A stretch of 64,000 nucleotides of DNA from contig AP024890.1 of assembly GCA_024347015.1 (NCBI GenBank), forward strand, positions 806,001 to 870,000. The letters run 5' to 3'. The position numbers and the translations under genes were made by a program. This document shows positions 52,951 through 62,806 of the stretch, piece after piece (position 1 is the first letter of the stretch; each line of letters starts with the position of its first letter). The notes below the pieces were generated by a model. That model saw only the letters and a list, made by a program, of their open reading frames with translations. It was not told where the DNA came from and did no database searches. The stretch is from Vibrio pectenicida. Its GTDB lineage: Bacteria; Pseudomonadota; Gammaproteobacteria; Enterobacterales; Vibrionaceae.

Positions 52951-54351
52951 TCATTTGTTTTCACAGGGTAAATCTTCTTGGCGTAATTTTTCATTTTTTA
53001 ATGTACGATTGAGCAGTTGGTTGTATATAGGTTGTCCACCTAGGAGCTGAGCAAAAATTACGGCTCCAAGGCAGGTAATAATGAGGGGCAAAATTAGGTA
53101 GTAATTATTGGTCATTTCAATAACCAACAATATACCAGTAATTGGTGCTCTTACTGTTGCAGCAAAAAGAGCTCCCATGCCTGCAATCGCGAACATACCA
53201 GGAGATATCATGAGTTCAGGAAATAGACTTTGAGCAATCAATCCAAACGCATAGCCAAATAAGGTGCCAAGTGCGAGCATAGGGGCAAAGATACCTCCTG
53301 GAGCGCCTGAAGCAAAACATAGCAAGGTTGTTAAAATACGCACAACGAAAAGAACAAGTAAAGCGCCGGCCCCATAACCTCCATTGGCGATAGTAGGTAT
53401 GAGAGTAATGCCTCCGCCAGTGATCTCCGGAAGGTAAAGAAGCATCAGGCCAAAAAAGCCACCTAAACAACTGCCAGTTATTAAGTAACGCCTGCGGTCA
53501 TTTTTATGCAGTTTGACAAAAAGATCTTGTGAAAGGGTAATTAAGCGGTTGAATGCCACGCCAAATACGCCAAACATTGCACCTAGTAATAAGAAAAGCC
53601 ACAAAGCCGCCAGCTCTGGCCTGTCATATTGCGGCATAGTGATCACGGCTTGTTGTCCATTGATATAGCGAAAGACTATGTTTGCAGAGATGGCAGATAT
53701 TATGACGGCTCTTATTGAGATAAGTGAGTAACGAAATTGAGGGCGCATTTCTTCAACAACAAACATAATGCCTGCCAAAGGTGCATTAAAAGCAGCAGCA
53801 AGGCCACCTGCTGCGCCAGAAGCGAGTAATGAGTGCTGGGTATCATCGTTTTTAACTTTAAATATGTCGGTGACCATACGACCAATAGCACCGCCCATTT
53901 GAACGGTTGGTCCTTCTCTACCAAGCACCATACCAGAGCCAAGTGCGCCCATGCCCCCAAAAAACTTAACCGGTAGAACTCGCCACCAACGAACTGGACG
54001 TATTCCATCCATTGCACCTTCGATTTCAGGTATGCCAGAACCTGCAGCCTCAGGAGCAAATCGATGGACCAAATAATATCCGATAAATGCAAGTGCAGCG
54101 CTAATCAAAATAGCAGCAAGCCACAAGGGTAAGGCGCGGCCTATAGCTTGCTTTAACCAGTCTGTTCTGGTGTCTGAAACAAAATGTACCGCAAGCTCAA
54201 AGAGAGTAGCAACAAGCCCTGATAAAACACCAACCATTAGAGCTAGAATTAAGACAGATAATGGCGTTTTATCCTTTGAAAGAAATTGATTAATGGCATC
54301 CTTTGGCACGTTAGATAATAAGGATTTTTTGATCCTCTCTTTGGTGTTCAT
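52951..54351 (-). CDS. clcA: H+/Cl- exchange transporter ClcA
   Basis: A two-chloride/one-proton antiporter of the inner membrane used in extreme acid resistance. The 466 residues show the ClC selectivity motifs GSGIPEIEG (104-112), GREGPTVQ (gating glutamate E146) and GGIFAPMLALG. The inner proton glutamate is present in FVVEEMRPQF, so it should be an exchanger and not a channel. I start at ATG 54351; the longer reading to 54411 adds 20 residues without family similarity. Confidence 0.94.
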   Translation of the reverse strand: MNTKERIKKSLLSNVPKDAINQFLSKDKTPLSVLILALMVGVLSGLVATLFELAVHFVSDTRTDWLKQAIGRALPLWLAAILISAALAFIGYYLVHRFAPEAAGSGIPEIEGAMDGIRPVRWWRVLPVKFFGGMGALGSGMVLGREGPTVQMGGAIGRMVTDIFKVKNDDTQHSLLASGAAGGLAAAFNAPLAGIMFVVEEMRPQFRYSLISIRAVIISAISANIVFRYINGQQAVITMPQYDRPELAALWLFLLLGAMFGVFGVAFNRLITLSQDLFVKLHKNDRRRYLITGSCLGGFFGLMLLYLPEITGGGITLIPTIANGGYGAGALLVLFVVRILTTLLCFASGAPGGIFAPMLALGTLFGYAFGLIAQSLFPELMISPGMFAIAGMGALFAATVRAPITGILLVIEMTNNYYLILPLIITCLGAVIFAQLLGGQPIYNQLLNRTLKNEKLRQEDLPCENK

Positions 54352-54792
54352 TATATAATTGGTCCATTGCAATAGTATGAATATCCGGTGCTGCTCCCGA
54401 TATTCAAGCAAGTTGTAGAATACGAAGTTATGGGTTCAGGTGGTCAGATTATACTCTGGAGAAGTGATATCTTTATCTGTCAAAAATGAAATATTGAATT
54501 TCAAATTTGAATAGCAGAGAGATGTGAGATTAAGTGTATATCTTTGGTAGAGAATCACGTTTACCAACTTGCAATTTAGCCGATTTGAGCCAAACTTTGA
54601 GTGTAAGGTAACCTGAACTGTTCGTATAGAGAATGTTTACCTTACTTACAATATGGAAGGATTTACTTAAATATTTGGAATCCTCGCAATTTGATCAGAA
54701 TGTCGTATGTAAGACACTGATTCGCAAGCTCACGATTGAGCAGCGGGGGACAAGGCGCACTGATCGTTGTGCGCCTTTTGTTGTTTATAGGT
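54352..54792. other. Intergenic region with inverted repeat and plus-strand terminator
   Basis: No convincing gene lies in these 441 bases. GTAAGGTAA (54603-54611) and TTACCTTAC (54637-54645) form an inverted repeat with a 25-base loop. A strong plus-strand terminator at 54752-54780 has no protein gene upstream of it on that strand, so an unannotated plus-strand RNA is possible. Confidence 0.5.
54752..54780 (+). terminator. Strong intrinsic terminator with no plus-strand gene upstream
   Basis: AAGGCGCAC pairs with GTGCGCCTT across eight bases, followed by TTGTTGTTT. Read on the minus strand it follows the CobW-type gene by about 13 bases but has a C-rich tail, so the plus orientation fits better. 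Confidence 0.75.
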
Positions 54793-55764
54793 TTAAGAAA
54801 GACCGCCAAGCTGTTGAAGAATTTTATCCAGTTGCTCCCAATGAAGCTTTTGGCTATCGATGATTTCTATTCGACTGTCACCAGTTGAAATAGATGCTTT
54901 GGTAATTGAGACGACTCCAGATGATATATTCAGCGTCATATAGCCTTTGTCTGTTTTCATTACCCCTTTAATTCGTTCAGCGGACAGCTCAGACAACATT
55001 GAGAATAACTGTTCAAAACAAAACTCTACCTGACTGCTAAATAACCAACCACAGCTATAATAGCCTTGTCCGCTGTTTTCTCGGCGCAGTGAATGTTGCC
55101 CCGATTTTAAGGCTAATGACGGAGTAGCATGATGATGATGCGCATGCTCAGTATGGGTATCACTTGGCTGAATTCGCCTGATATTATCAAGGATTTCACT
55201 CTGGAATTTACTCTGTTTAACCAGTTGCCAGTAAGTTTTGGAAGGTTTTTGCACCGTTATCCATGCATTAAATGTATCAATATCACTAGAAAGACATAGA
55301 TCAGTTTTATTTCCTATTACGATGTCAGCAATTTTAAGTTGTTCAACAAAGTTGTCGTTACTGAGGTACTTAGAGTCGGAAAGATTTCGTGGGTCGACCA
55401 TGGCAATTGTTGCTCTAAGATCAATATGATCTTTGAACTGATCTGACATCAGCGTAGCAAGAATCTTATCTGCATGCCCGAGTCCCGTAGGCTCGATAAT
55501 TAACCGATCTGGCTTACTGCGTAGTAGCGAGCTGATGGCAACTGAAGTTGGAACCCCAGCAGCGCAGCACATACAACCTCCTGGAACCTGTTTAACTAGT
55601 GTTCCTTGTTCAGTCAATATGGCACCATCGATACCTATTTCGCCAAATTCATTGACCAGAACTGCCCAATTTTGATCTGCGGGTTTTTCTTTGAGCAGGT
55701 TAAGGATTGCTGTTGTCTTACCTGAGCCTAAAAAGCCAGTAATGATGTTTGTTGGAGTTTGCAT
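54793..55764 (-). CDS. CobW/P47K-family (G3E) GTPase, probable metal chaperone
   Basis: The 323 residues begin with the P-loop GFLGSGKTTAILNLL. The metal-binding CxCC motif follows (GGCMCCAAG), then GTPase motifs EPTGLGHAD and GNKTDL. A histidine-rich patch (HTEHAHHHHA, near residue 210) and a CobW C-terminal domain complete it. Such proteins insert Zn or Co into partner enzymes. No Zur-like palindrome or metalloenzyme gene is adjacent, so the partner is unknown. Confidence 0.92.
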   Translation of the reverse strand: MQTPTNIITGFLGSGKTTAILNLLKEKPADQNWAVLVNEFGEIGIDGAILTEQGTLVKQVPGGCMCCAAGVPTSVAISSLLRSKPDRLIIEPTGLGHADKILATLMSDQFKDHIDLRATIAMVDPRNLSDSKYLSNDNFVEQLKIADIVIGNKTDLCLSSDIDTFNAWITVQKPSKTYWQLVKQSKFQSEILDNIRRIQPSDTHTEHAHHHHATPSLALKSGQHSLRRENSGQGYYSCGWLFSSQVEFCFEQLFSMLSELSAERIKGVMKTDKGYMTLNISSGVVSITKASISTGDSRIEIIDSQKLHWEQLDKILQQLGGLS

Positions 55765-55809
55765 GGCAACCGCTTAATATTCCAATTTCAAATGAGTTTC
55801 AGATTTGTA

Positions 55810-56754
55810 TTAGCGCTTATTTTTCAGATAACGTTTACGACGTTCTTCTTTTTTCTGTATTTTAAGCTCGGCTTTACGAACGGCTTCTATTTCAACCTCG
55901 ACCAACTCTTTGGTGATCATTTCAGGACGTTCAAGAGTAATTTGCCCTAGGGTTCCGCTGCGCAGCTCATGGAGTAAAATTTCTGAGCACTTGTGTAGGT
56001 CGACCCGACCACCCGATCGTAAAGCGCCGCGTTTACGACCAATTTCTTCCATCAATTCGATGTCACTTTGTGGCAATTCATCAAGTTGATAGCGCTCCTT
56101 TAAACGATCTGGATATGCTTGGGCTAGATATTCTACGGTGTAAAAAGCCACTTCTTCATATTCCATCGCGGTATCTTTGACGGCGCCTGTTGCTGCCAGC
56201 CGAAATCCACTGTGGGGGTTTTCAACTTTTGGCCATAGAATGCCAGGAGTATCGGAGAGTACAATACCATTTTGAAGGTTAATTCGTTGCTGGCGACGGG
56301 TTACTGCGGGCTGATTACCGGTTACCGCGATAGTGCGACCTGCAAGAGAATTGATGATTGTAGATTTTCCGACATTGGGTATGCCCATGATCATAGTGCG
56401 AATATTTTTGCCGATTTCTTCACGATGCGGAGCAAGTTTACGGCAAAGCTCGAGGATTTTATGCACTTCTTGCGGGATAGATGTCGTAATGGCCATTGCT
56501 TTGACATTTTGTTCTTTCTCGAAGTGCTCAATCCATAATTGAGTTAACTCTGGATCAGCAAGATCTCGCTTGTTCAGAACTTTTACCACGGGTTTTCCAG
56601 AGCGAATTTCAGAAATCATCGGATTTTCACTACTAAATGGAATGCGCGCATCCAACACTTCGATAATGACATCAATTTGTGGAATGGCTTCTTCGATCTC
56701 TTTTCGGGCTTTATGCATATGCCCCGGGAACCATTGGATTGTGTTGTTAACCAT
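55810..56754 (-). CDS. Ribosome biogenesis GTPase YlqF/RbgA-like
   Basis: A 314-residue GTPase with circularly permuted motifs: G4 (NKRDLAD) comes first, then G1 (GIPNVGKSTIIN) and G3 (DTPG). The start IQWFPGHMHKARKEI is the family hallmark. Relatives act in late 50S assembly. The Lys/Arg-rich C-terminus fits RNA binding. AAAGG precedes the ATG. It is divergent from a chemoreceptor gene. Confidence 0.93.
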   Translation of the reverse strand: MVNNTIQWFPGHMHKARKEIEEAIPQIDVIIEVLDARIPFSSENPMISEIRSGKPVVKVLNKRDLADPELTQLWIEHFEKEQNVKAMAITTSIPQEVHKILELCRKLAPHREEIGKNIRTMIMGIPNVGKSTIINSLAGRTIAVTGNQPAVTRRQQRINLQNGIVLSDTPGILWPKVENPHSGFRLAATGAVKDTAMEYEEVAFYTVEYLAQAYPDRLKERYQLDELPQSDIELMEEIGRKRGALRSGGRVDLHKCSEILLHELRSGTLGQITLERPEMITKELVEVEIEAVRKAELKIQKKEERRKRYLKNKR

Positions 56755-56900
56755 ATGAATATTTTGCCTTTAACTTTATTACATGCTTTACAGGTAGGTC
56801 ATTGCGTTGAGAGTTGTCACGCATCTGGCAGTCAAACTGCTGTAAAGCACAGAGCTACGATTAATCTTAACATTGAGTTTGATATTCTCATAACTTAGGT

Positions 56901-56924
56901 TGTCACTTTCACAGTAAAGTGACA
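56901..56924. promoter_or_regulatory. Perfect palindrome in a divergent promoter region
   Basis: TGTCACTTT and AAAGTGACA form a perfect nine-base inverted repeat with a six-base centre, between the divergent YlqF-like and PAS-chemoreceptor genes. It looks like a dimeric regulator's site; the regulator is unknown. Confidence 0.5.
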
Positions 56925-57037
56925 GTGACTTTAATCCTCCGATTAACGTCAAAAGTTACCACTATTAAAAAGTGTTAAATGAAACTGATTTAATACTTTG
57001 CCATGCTCAAATTTGTTGTTTATATTGCGTTTCTCAT

Positions 57038-58624
57038 ATGGATAATTCAAAGAATAGCGTTATGACAGCAAGCAATGCACCTTCGGACCATGAAACCTTA
57101 TTAGAAACTAACGAACAGTTAGTTTCCACAACCGACTTAAACGGTGTTATTACATACAGTAACGAAGCATTTTGCCGTATTGCAGAATTTAGCCACGATG
57201 AGCTCGTTGGGCAAAACCACAATCTTGTTCGTCATACCTCTATGCCGAAAGCAGCGTTTGCTGATATGTGGTCCCATTTAAAAAAAGGGCAAGCTTGGAG
57301 AGGGATAGTTAAAAACCGCACCAAGTCAGGTGGTTTTTATTGGGTTGATGCGTACGTGACCCCAATTTACGAACATGGCCAAATCATTGGGTATCAATCT
57401 GTTCGTGTTAAACCAAAGAGAGAATGGGTTAATGTTGCTGACAAAGCATATAAGAAGCTGCGCAAAGCAGAAATGTCTGGAAGAGGTTGGTCAATACCCC
57501 GTTTTGATGCAGTACGTTATGCGATTTTGTTAGGCTCACTTTTAGCACCGCTACTATCAAATATACTTACTATTCAAGGCGCTCTTAGTTGGGTTTTACA
57601 CTTACTACCAATCGTTGCCATTTTGATGTTTAAACAAGAGCTGCTCGACACTCCCAAGCAGCTAAAATATTTAAAGTCTGATTACGACAGTATCAGTCGT
57701 CTTATCTATTCTGGCCAAAGCCAGTTTTCTATTGCTGATTTTCATATCAAAATGCTTTCAGCTCGCATTCGCACGGTTTTGGGGCGCATGACAGATTCAG
57801 CAAAACCGCTCCAGAATCTATCGGATAGCCTGAGTGCAACTACCCACGAAGTTTCAGAGGCTCTTGAGCAGCAAACACGTGATATCCGCCAAGTGCGTGA
57901 AGCATCTGAAGAAGTTGAATTGACCGCTAATGAGGTCTCTACCAGTACTCATGAGGCTCATGAGCTAATTGATGATACCCTCAATACTTGTTTGTTGGCC
58001 AAAGAGACCATTGATAGAACTCATGCTAATCTTGAGCAATTGAGTCTTCAAGCTGAAAAGGCGACGCAAGCAACCTTCCAACTCAGTGAGCAGGCACAAA
58101 ACGTCAGCAAAATGATGGAAGAAATAGGGGGAATAGCTGAGCAGACAAATTTACTGGCGTTGAATGCAGCCATTGAAGCGGCACGAGCGGGTGAGCAGGG
58201 AAGAGGATTTGCTGTTGTCTCTGACGAGGTTCGTGCTCTCTCAGGCCGGACTGCCAATGCAACATTGCAAATTAAAGACAGTATTGGAACCATGCTGGCA
58301 ACCATTGAAACATGGCAGCAAGACATTATTGAAAATCGTGAGCAAACTAATATTTGCGGCGAGGTGGCTCAAGAGAGTGCAAAACGTTTGTCAGATGTTG
58401 AGAGCATGATGCATTCAATGAACCAACTGATGACAGTAGTAGAAGATGCCTCGATGAAACAGCGGCGACTCTCTGGTGATGTTAATCAACACATTCAATC
58501 CATTACTCTCGCTGCGGAGAAAAACCTTACCGCAACCCACTCTGTAAACCAGCATTCACAGGATCTGCGTAATCAGGTCAATGAATTCTATCAACTTGCT
58601 CATCGTTTTGAAGAAAAGCAGTAG
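57038..58624 (+). CDS. PAS-domain chemoreceptor (Aer-like)
   Basis: A 528-residue energy or redox taxis receptor. The N-terminal PAS domain (TTDLNGVITYSNEAFCRIAEF, GQNHNLVRHTSMPKAAF) ends in a GYQSVRVKP strand. Two membrane helices (about residues 163-205) have almost no periplasmic loop. The signalling domain has the tip IAEQTNLLALNAAIEAARAGE and GRGFAVVSDEVRAL. This is the Aer design, with FAD bound by PAS. I begin at ATG 57038 because the PAS N-terminus follows; the longer reading to 56972 is unlikely, and ATG 57062 is an alternative. Confidence 0.92.
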   Translation: MDNSKNSVMTASNAPSDHETLLETNEQLVSTTDLNGVITYSNEAFCRIAEFSHDELVGQNHNLVRHTSMPKAAFADMWSHLKKGQAWRGIVKNRTKSGGFYWVDAYVTPIYEHGQIIGYQSVRVKPKREWVNVADKAYKKLRKAEMSGRGWSIPRFDAVRYAILLGSLLAPLLSNILTIQGALSWVLHLLPIVAILMFKQELLDTPKQLKYLKSDYDSISRLIYSGQSQFSIADFHIKMLSARIRTVLGRMTDSAKPLQNLSDSLSATTHEVSEALEQQTRDIRQVREASEEVELTANEVSTSTHEAHELIDDTLNTCLLAKETIDRTHANLEQLSLQAEKATQATFQLSEQAQNVSKMMEEIGGIAEQTNLLALNAAIEAARAGEQGRGFAVVSDEVRALSGRTANATLQIKDSIGTMLATIETWQQDIIENREQTNICGEVAQESAKRLSDVESMMHSMNQLMTVVEDASMKQRRLSGDVNQHIQSITLAAEKNLTATHSVNQHSQDLRNQVNEFYQLAHRFEEKQ

Positions 58625-58658
58625 CCGAACGTTACGGGCACTGCTTTAAGAGGCAGCG

Positions 58659-59657
58659 CTACGCAGGTATGAAGCTGCGTAGGTGCTGTTTGACTTGCTC
58701 TGAAGTAAATGCTGCCTCAACACTGTATGAATAAATCGCAAAGTAGTCGTCAAGTGTTAAAGCAAACTCTTGCATCACTTTCTCTACTTCATTAGTCATA
58801 GTTGTGTTTGATACTGTGCGGTTATCTGTATTGATTGTAATGGCTATCTCATCTTTTAAAAATACTTTAGCTGGGTGCTGAGCTAAAGCAGCAACAGCTT
58901 TAGTTTGTACATTACTGCTTGGGCAAGTCTCTAACGTTACCTGCTGGTCTTTAACCATGTCATAAGCATCTTGGTGCCCCGTGATATGAATGCCATGACC
59001 AATGCGTTGTGCGCCTAGTAAGGTGATCGCATCAAACACATTTTGCCCAACGCCTTGTTCCCCTGCATGAATGGTGACGTGGTAACCTTTTTCTTTAGCA
59101 TATTTAGCATAAGGTACAAATTCACTACAAAAGCCCGCCATTTCACCACCTGCGAGGTCAAAGGCCGCAATACCATTGCCCAAATATTGATGACCGACAT
59201 CCAATACTTCTTTGATCCGATCTTTAGGCGCATGACGAAGAATTGAAAGGATATAATTTCCGTTGATATCGTAAAGTGACTCTGCCCGTTTCATCCCTTT
59301 GACGACACTTGCTAAAACGTCTTCAAGTGTTAATCCGCTTTCAAGGTGCAATAGGGGACCAAAACGAACTTCAAGGTATTTAACGTTTTCCTTGGCGGCA
59401 TCTTCATAAAGTTCGAAAGAAATCCTCTCAAGCGATTCAGCGGTTTGCATAACCGACAGGGGTAAATCAAACCGCTTAAGGTATTCATCAAGGTTTTGGC
59501 AAGTTTCTGGGGCTATCATTAGCGCACGGATTTGCTCTATATCTTGAGTTGGGAGCGTAACGCCTTGCTGGTTAGCAAGCTCAAGGATAGTTTCTGGACG
59601 AACGCTGCCATCAAGGTGGCAGTGTAAATCAATTTTAGGAAGATCAATAAATTGCAT
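58659..59657 (-). CDS. add: Adenosine deaminase
   Basis: Zinc enzyme converting adenosine to inosine in purine salvage. The 332 residues show the metal motif DLHCHLDGSVRPETI, the catalytic segments TIHAGEQG and RIGHGIH, ETCPSSNVQT and the NTDNRTVSNT loop near the end. AAAGG precedes the ATG. Convergent with the chemoreceptor gene; monocistronic. Confidence 0.96.
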   Translation of the reverse strand: MQFIDLPKIDLHCHLDGSVRPETILELANQQGVTLPTQDIEQIRALMIAPETCQNLDEYLKRFDLPLSVMQTAESLERISFELYEDAAKENVKYLEVRFGPLLHLESGLTLEDVLASVVKGMKRAESLYDINGNYILSILRHAPKDRIKEVLDVGHQYLGNGIAAFDLAGGEMAGFCSEFVPYAKYAKEKGYHVTIHAGEQGVGQNVFDAITLLGAQRIGHGIHITGHQDAYDMVKDQQVTLETCPSSNVQTKAVAALAQHPAKVFLKDEIAITINTDNRTVSNTTMTNEVEKVMQEFALTLDDYFAIYSYSVEAAFTSEQVKQHLRSFIPA

Positions 59658-59740
59658 CAGTCTTTACCTTTATTGAAAGGTTAAAAATAAAGTCATGGTA
59701 AGCAAGTGAAGTTAAACTTACATGCTCGTTTGGCTTATTT

Positions 59741-59766
59741 AAAAAAGCCCCGCATCGCGAGGCTTT
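59741..59766 (-). terminator. Intrinsic terminator of the tal-tkt operon
   Basis: AAAGCC-CGC pairs with GCG-GGCTTT around ATC with one unpaired base on each side. Read on the minus strand the stem ends in six Ts. It lies 18 bases after the tkt stop. Confidence 0.9.
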
Positions 59767-59783
59767 GTTTAGTGCGAGAACAA

Positions 59784-61775
59784 TTAATCTAGTAATTCTT
59801 TCGCTGTGTTAACGACATTTTCCGTGGTAAAGCCAAACATTTTGAATAGCTCACCCGCCGGTGCAGACTCACCGAAGGTGGTCATGCCGATAATGCGGCC
59901 GTCAAACCCTACGTACTTGTACCAGAAATCTGCAATACCGGCTTCGATGGCAACACGCGCTGTTACATCGGAGGGTAAAACGGCTTCGCGGTACGCGGCT
60001 TCTTGTCTATCAAAGGCATCGGTTGATGGCATGGATACAATGCGCACTTTTTTGCCTTCTGCTGTCAGCTCAGCCGCCGCGTTAACGGCTAACTCAACTT
60101 CAGAGCCTGTTGCAATCAGAATAAGCTCAGGCTGACCTTGGCAATCTTTAAGGATGTAACCACCTTTGGTAATGTTGGCAACTTGCTCTGTGGTGCGTTC
60201 TTGCTGCGCTAGGTTTTGGCGCGAGAAAATCAGGGCGGTCGGTGCATCTTTACGTTCAATCGCAAGTTTCCAAGCCACTGCCGATTCAACTTGATCGCAT
60301 GGACGCCATGTATTCATATTTGGCGTCAAACGCAATGAAGCCATTTGCTCAACTGGTTGGTGCGTTGGGCCATCTTCACCCAGACCAATCGAATCATGGG
60401 TGTACACTTGAATGTTTTGGATCTTCATCAACGCCGCCATGCGCATGGCATTACGTGCGTATTCCATAAACATCAGGAAGGTTGCACCATAAGGCACAAA
60501 ACCGCCATGAAGTGCAATACCATTCATGATCGCCGTCATACCAAACTCACGCACACCATAGTGAATGTAGTTACCAGATGCATCGTCAGCCGATACTGAT
60601 TTTGAGCCAGACCACATGGTCAGGTTAGAAGGCGCTAAATCGGCAGAGCCACCCAAAAATTCTGGTAGCATTTGACCAAAGGCTTCAAGCGCATTTTGTG
60701 ACGCTTTACGTGAAGCAATGTTGGCCGGGTTTGCTTGTAAATCGGCAATGATTTGGCTGGTTTTTTGTTCCCACTGGGCAGGCAGTTCGCCATTTATACG
60801 CCGCTTAAGCTCAGCCGCTTCTTTAGGAAATGCTGCTGCGTATGCGGCAAATTTGTCATTCCACGCCGCTTCTTTAGCCGCGCCAGCTTCTTTGGCATCC
60901 CACTGGGCATAGACGTCAGCAGGGATTTCGAATGGACCGTGCTGCCAACCGAGTTGTTTGCGAGTGGCGGCAATTTCATCTGCGCCAAGAGGGGCGCCAT
61001 GACAATCGTGAGAGCCAGATTTGTTCGGAGAACCAAAGCCGATGATAGTCTTAGTACAAATCAATGTTGGGCGAGGATCCGATTTTGCTGCATGGATTGC
61101 TGCATTGATCGCCTCAGGATCGTGGCCATCTACAGCCGCAATGACATGCCAACCGTAAGATTCAAAACGTTTCGGCGTATCATCAGAGAACCAACCTTCA
61201 ACATGCCCATCGATTGAAATGCCGTTGTCATCCCAAAAGGCGATCAACTTGCCAAGGCCTAGTGTGCCAGCCAAAGAACACGCTTCGTGCGAAATCCCTT
61301 CCATCAGACAACCGTCACCCATAAAGGCATAAGTGAAGTGATCGACAATGTCATGATTTGGCTTATTAAACTGCGCCGCGAGGGTCTTTTCAGCCAGCGC
61401 CATACCAACAGCATTGGTAATGCCTTGGCCTAGAGGGCCAGTGGTCGTTTCAATACCTGGCGCATAACCATATTCAGGGTGGCCTGGCGTTTTAGAGTGA
61501 AGCTGACGAAAATTTTTCAGCTCATCAATTGACAGCTCATAACCGGAAAGGTGCAGTAGAGAGTAAATCAGCATTGAGCCATGACCATTAGACAACACAA
61601 AACGGTCACGGTCAGCCCATTCAGGATTAGCCGGGTTGTGGTTAAGGTGAGAGCGCCAAAGAACTTCAGCGATGTCAGCCATCCCCATAGGGGCGCCTGG
61701 GTGACCAGAATTGGCTTGTTGTACGCTGTCCATACTAAGAGCACGGATAGCATTAGCTAGGTGTTTACGATCCAT
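59784..61775 (-). CDS. tkt: Transketolase
   Basis: Thiamine-dependent two-carbon transfer in the non-oxidative pentose phosphate pathway. The 663 residues match the family: RKHLANAIRALSMD, SGHPGAPMGMADIAEVLW, the ThDP motif GDGCLMEGISHEACSLAG to the WDDN segment, and EDGPTHQPVEQMASLR. I start at ATG 61775 (MDRKHLAN); a TTG four codons earlier is less likely. It follows tal by 80 bases in the same direction, so tal and tkt are probably co-transcribed. Confidence 0.96.
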   Translation of the reverse strand: MDRKHLANAIRALSMDSVQQANSGHPGAPMGMADIAEVLWRSHLNHNPANPEWADRDRFVLSNGHGSMLIYSLLHLSGYELSIDELKNFRQLHSKTPGHPEYGYAPGIETTTGPLGQGITNAVGMALAEKTLAAQFNKPNHDIVDHFTYAFMGDGCLMEGISHEACSLAGTLGLGKLIAFWDDNGISIDGHVEGWFSDDTPKRFESYGWHVIAAVDGHDPEAINAAIHAAKSDPRPTLICTKTIIGFGSPNKSGSHDCHGAPLGADEIAATRKQLGWQHGPFEIPADVYAQWDAKEAGAAKEAAWNDKFAAYAAAFPKEAAELKRRINGELPAQWEQKTSQIIADLQANPANIASRKASQNALEAFGQMLPEFLGGSADLAPSNLTMWSGSKSVSADDASGNYIHYGVREFGMTAIMNGIALHGGFVPYGATFLMFMEYARNAMRMAALMKIQNIQVYTHDSIGLGEDGPTHQPVEQMASLRLTPNMNTWRPCDQVESAVAWKLAIERKDAPTALIFSRQNLAQQERTTEQVANITKGGYILKDCQGQPELILIATGSEVELAVNAAAELTAEGKKVRIVSMPSTDAFDRQEAAYREAVLPSDVTARVAIEAGIADFWYKYVGFDGRIIGMTTFGESAPAGELFKMFGFTTENVVNTAKELLD

Positions 61776-61855
61776 AATGAATACCAAATATTATGTCTAT
61801 CAAAAAAAGGAAAAATAACAGGGAAGAGGATGTCTTCCCTATTGATAATTTGAGA

Positions 61856-62806
61856 TTAAAGTTTTGCTTCAATCATGGCTTCAAGTTTACCTTGGTCAAC
61901 GGCGAAATTACGGATCCCTTCAGCCAGCTTCTCAACCGCCATTGCATCTAGATTATGCTCCCAAAGGAAATCTGCATGAGTCATGGCTTCTGGGCGAGGT
62001 TTGGAACCTTTTGAATCAACCAGTTTTTCAGCTACGTGACCTTCAGCAGCTTCAAGTTCGGCGAGCAGAGCAGGTGCAATAGTCAGGCGGTCGCAGCCTG
62101 CTAACTCAAGGATCTCACCAATATTACGGAAGCTTGCGCCCATAACGACAGTATTGTAATTATAGTCTTTGTAGTAGTCATATATCTTAGCAACAGAAAG
62201 TACACCTGGGTCTTCATTTGGTGCAAAATCGCGACCTTCTTTTGCTTTGTACCAATCCATAATACGGCCAACGAATGGAGAGATGAGGAATACGCCGGCT
62301 TCAGCACAAGCACGAGCTTGAGCAAATGAAAATAGGAGAGTTAGGTTACAATTGATCCCTTCTTTTTCCAAAATTTCGGCAGCGCGAATACCTTCCCATG
62401 TTGAAGCCAATTTGATAAGAATGCGATCGTTAGTAATATCGGCATCGTTGTACATTTTCACCAGTTGACGCGCTTTAGTAACACTGCATTGAGTATCATA
62501 AGAAAGACGCGCATCGACCTCAGTAGAAATACGGCCCGGAATCGTTTTTAGGATCTCTTTACCTATGTTGACCGCCAGCATGTCACAAGTATCTTGAACT
62601 TGTTGCGTTTTGTCGCTGCTTTGCGATTTTGCATAGTCAATTGAAGCGTTGATAAGAGGAGCGTATTCTTCGATTTGAGCGGCTTTAAGAATCAGAGAAG
62701 GGTTGGTTGTGGCATCTTCTGGTTGGTATTTCTTAATCGCGTCTATTTCACCAGTGTCTGCTACGACGGTCGTTAGTTTACGAAGTTGCTCTAATTTATT
62801 GCTCAT
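61856..62806 (-). CDS. tal: Transaldolase
   Basis: Three-carbon transfer enzyme of the pentose phosphate pathway. The 316 residues match TalB length. Visible motifs are DATTNPSLILKAAQ, RLSYDTQCSV, the Schiff-base lysine in ILIKLASTWEGIRAAE, FSFAQARACAEAGVFLISPFVGRI, and KDYNYNTVVMGASFRN. I start at ATG 62806, nine bases after AGGA; an ATG three codons earlier overlaps that ribosome site. Divergent from a SorC-type regulator gene that may control it. Confidence 0.96.
   Translation of the reverse strand: MSNKLEQLRKLTTVVADTGEIDAIKKYQPEDATTNPSLILKAAQIEEYAPLINASIDYAKSQSSDKTQQVQDTCDMLAVNIGKEILKTIPGRISTEVDARLSYDTQCSVTKARQLVKMYNDADITNDRILIKLASTWEGIRAAEILEKEGINCNLTLLFSFAQARACAEAGVFLISPFVGRIMDWYKAKEGRDFAPNEDPGVLSVAKIYDYYKDYNYNTVVMGASFRNIGEILELAGCDRLTIAPALLAELEAAEGHVAEKLVDSKGSKPRPEAMTHADFLWEHNLDAMAVEKLAEGIRNFAVDQGKLEAMIEAKL

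Noticed and set aside
54600..54780. A Qrr-type quorum-sensing small RNA
   Set aside because: The region lacks the conserved Qrr sequence as I recall it and has no sigma-54 promoter pattern.
54633..54863. Small plus-strand ORF of 76 residues
   Set aside because: It runs through a strong terminator hairpin and into the 3' end of the CobW-type gene, and has no ribosome site or family signal.
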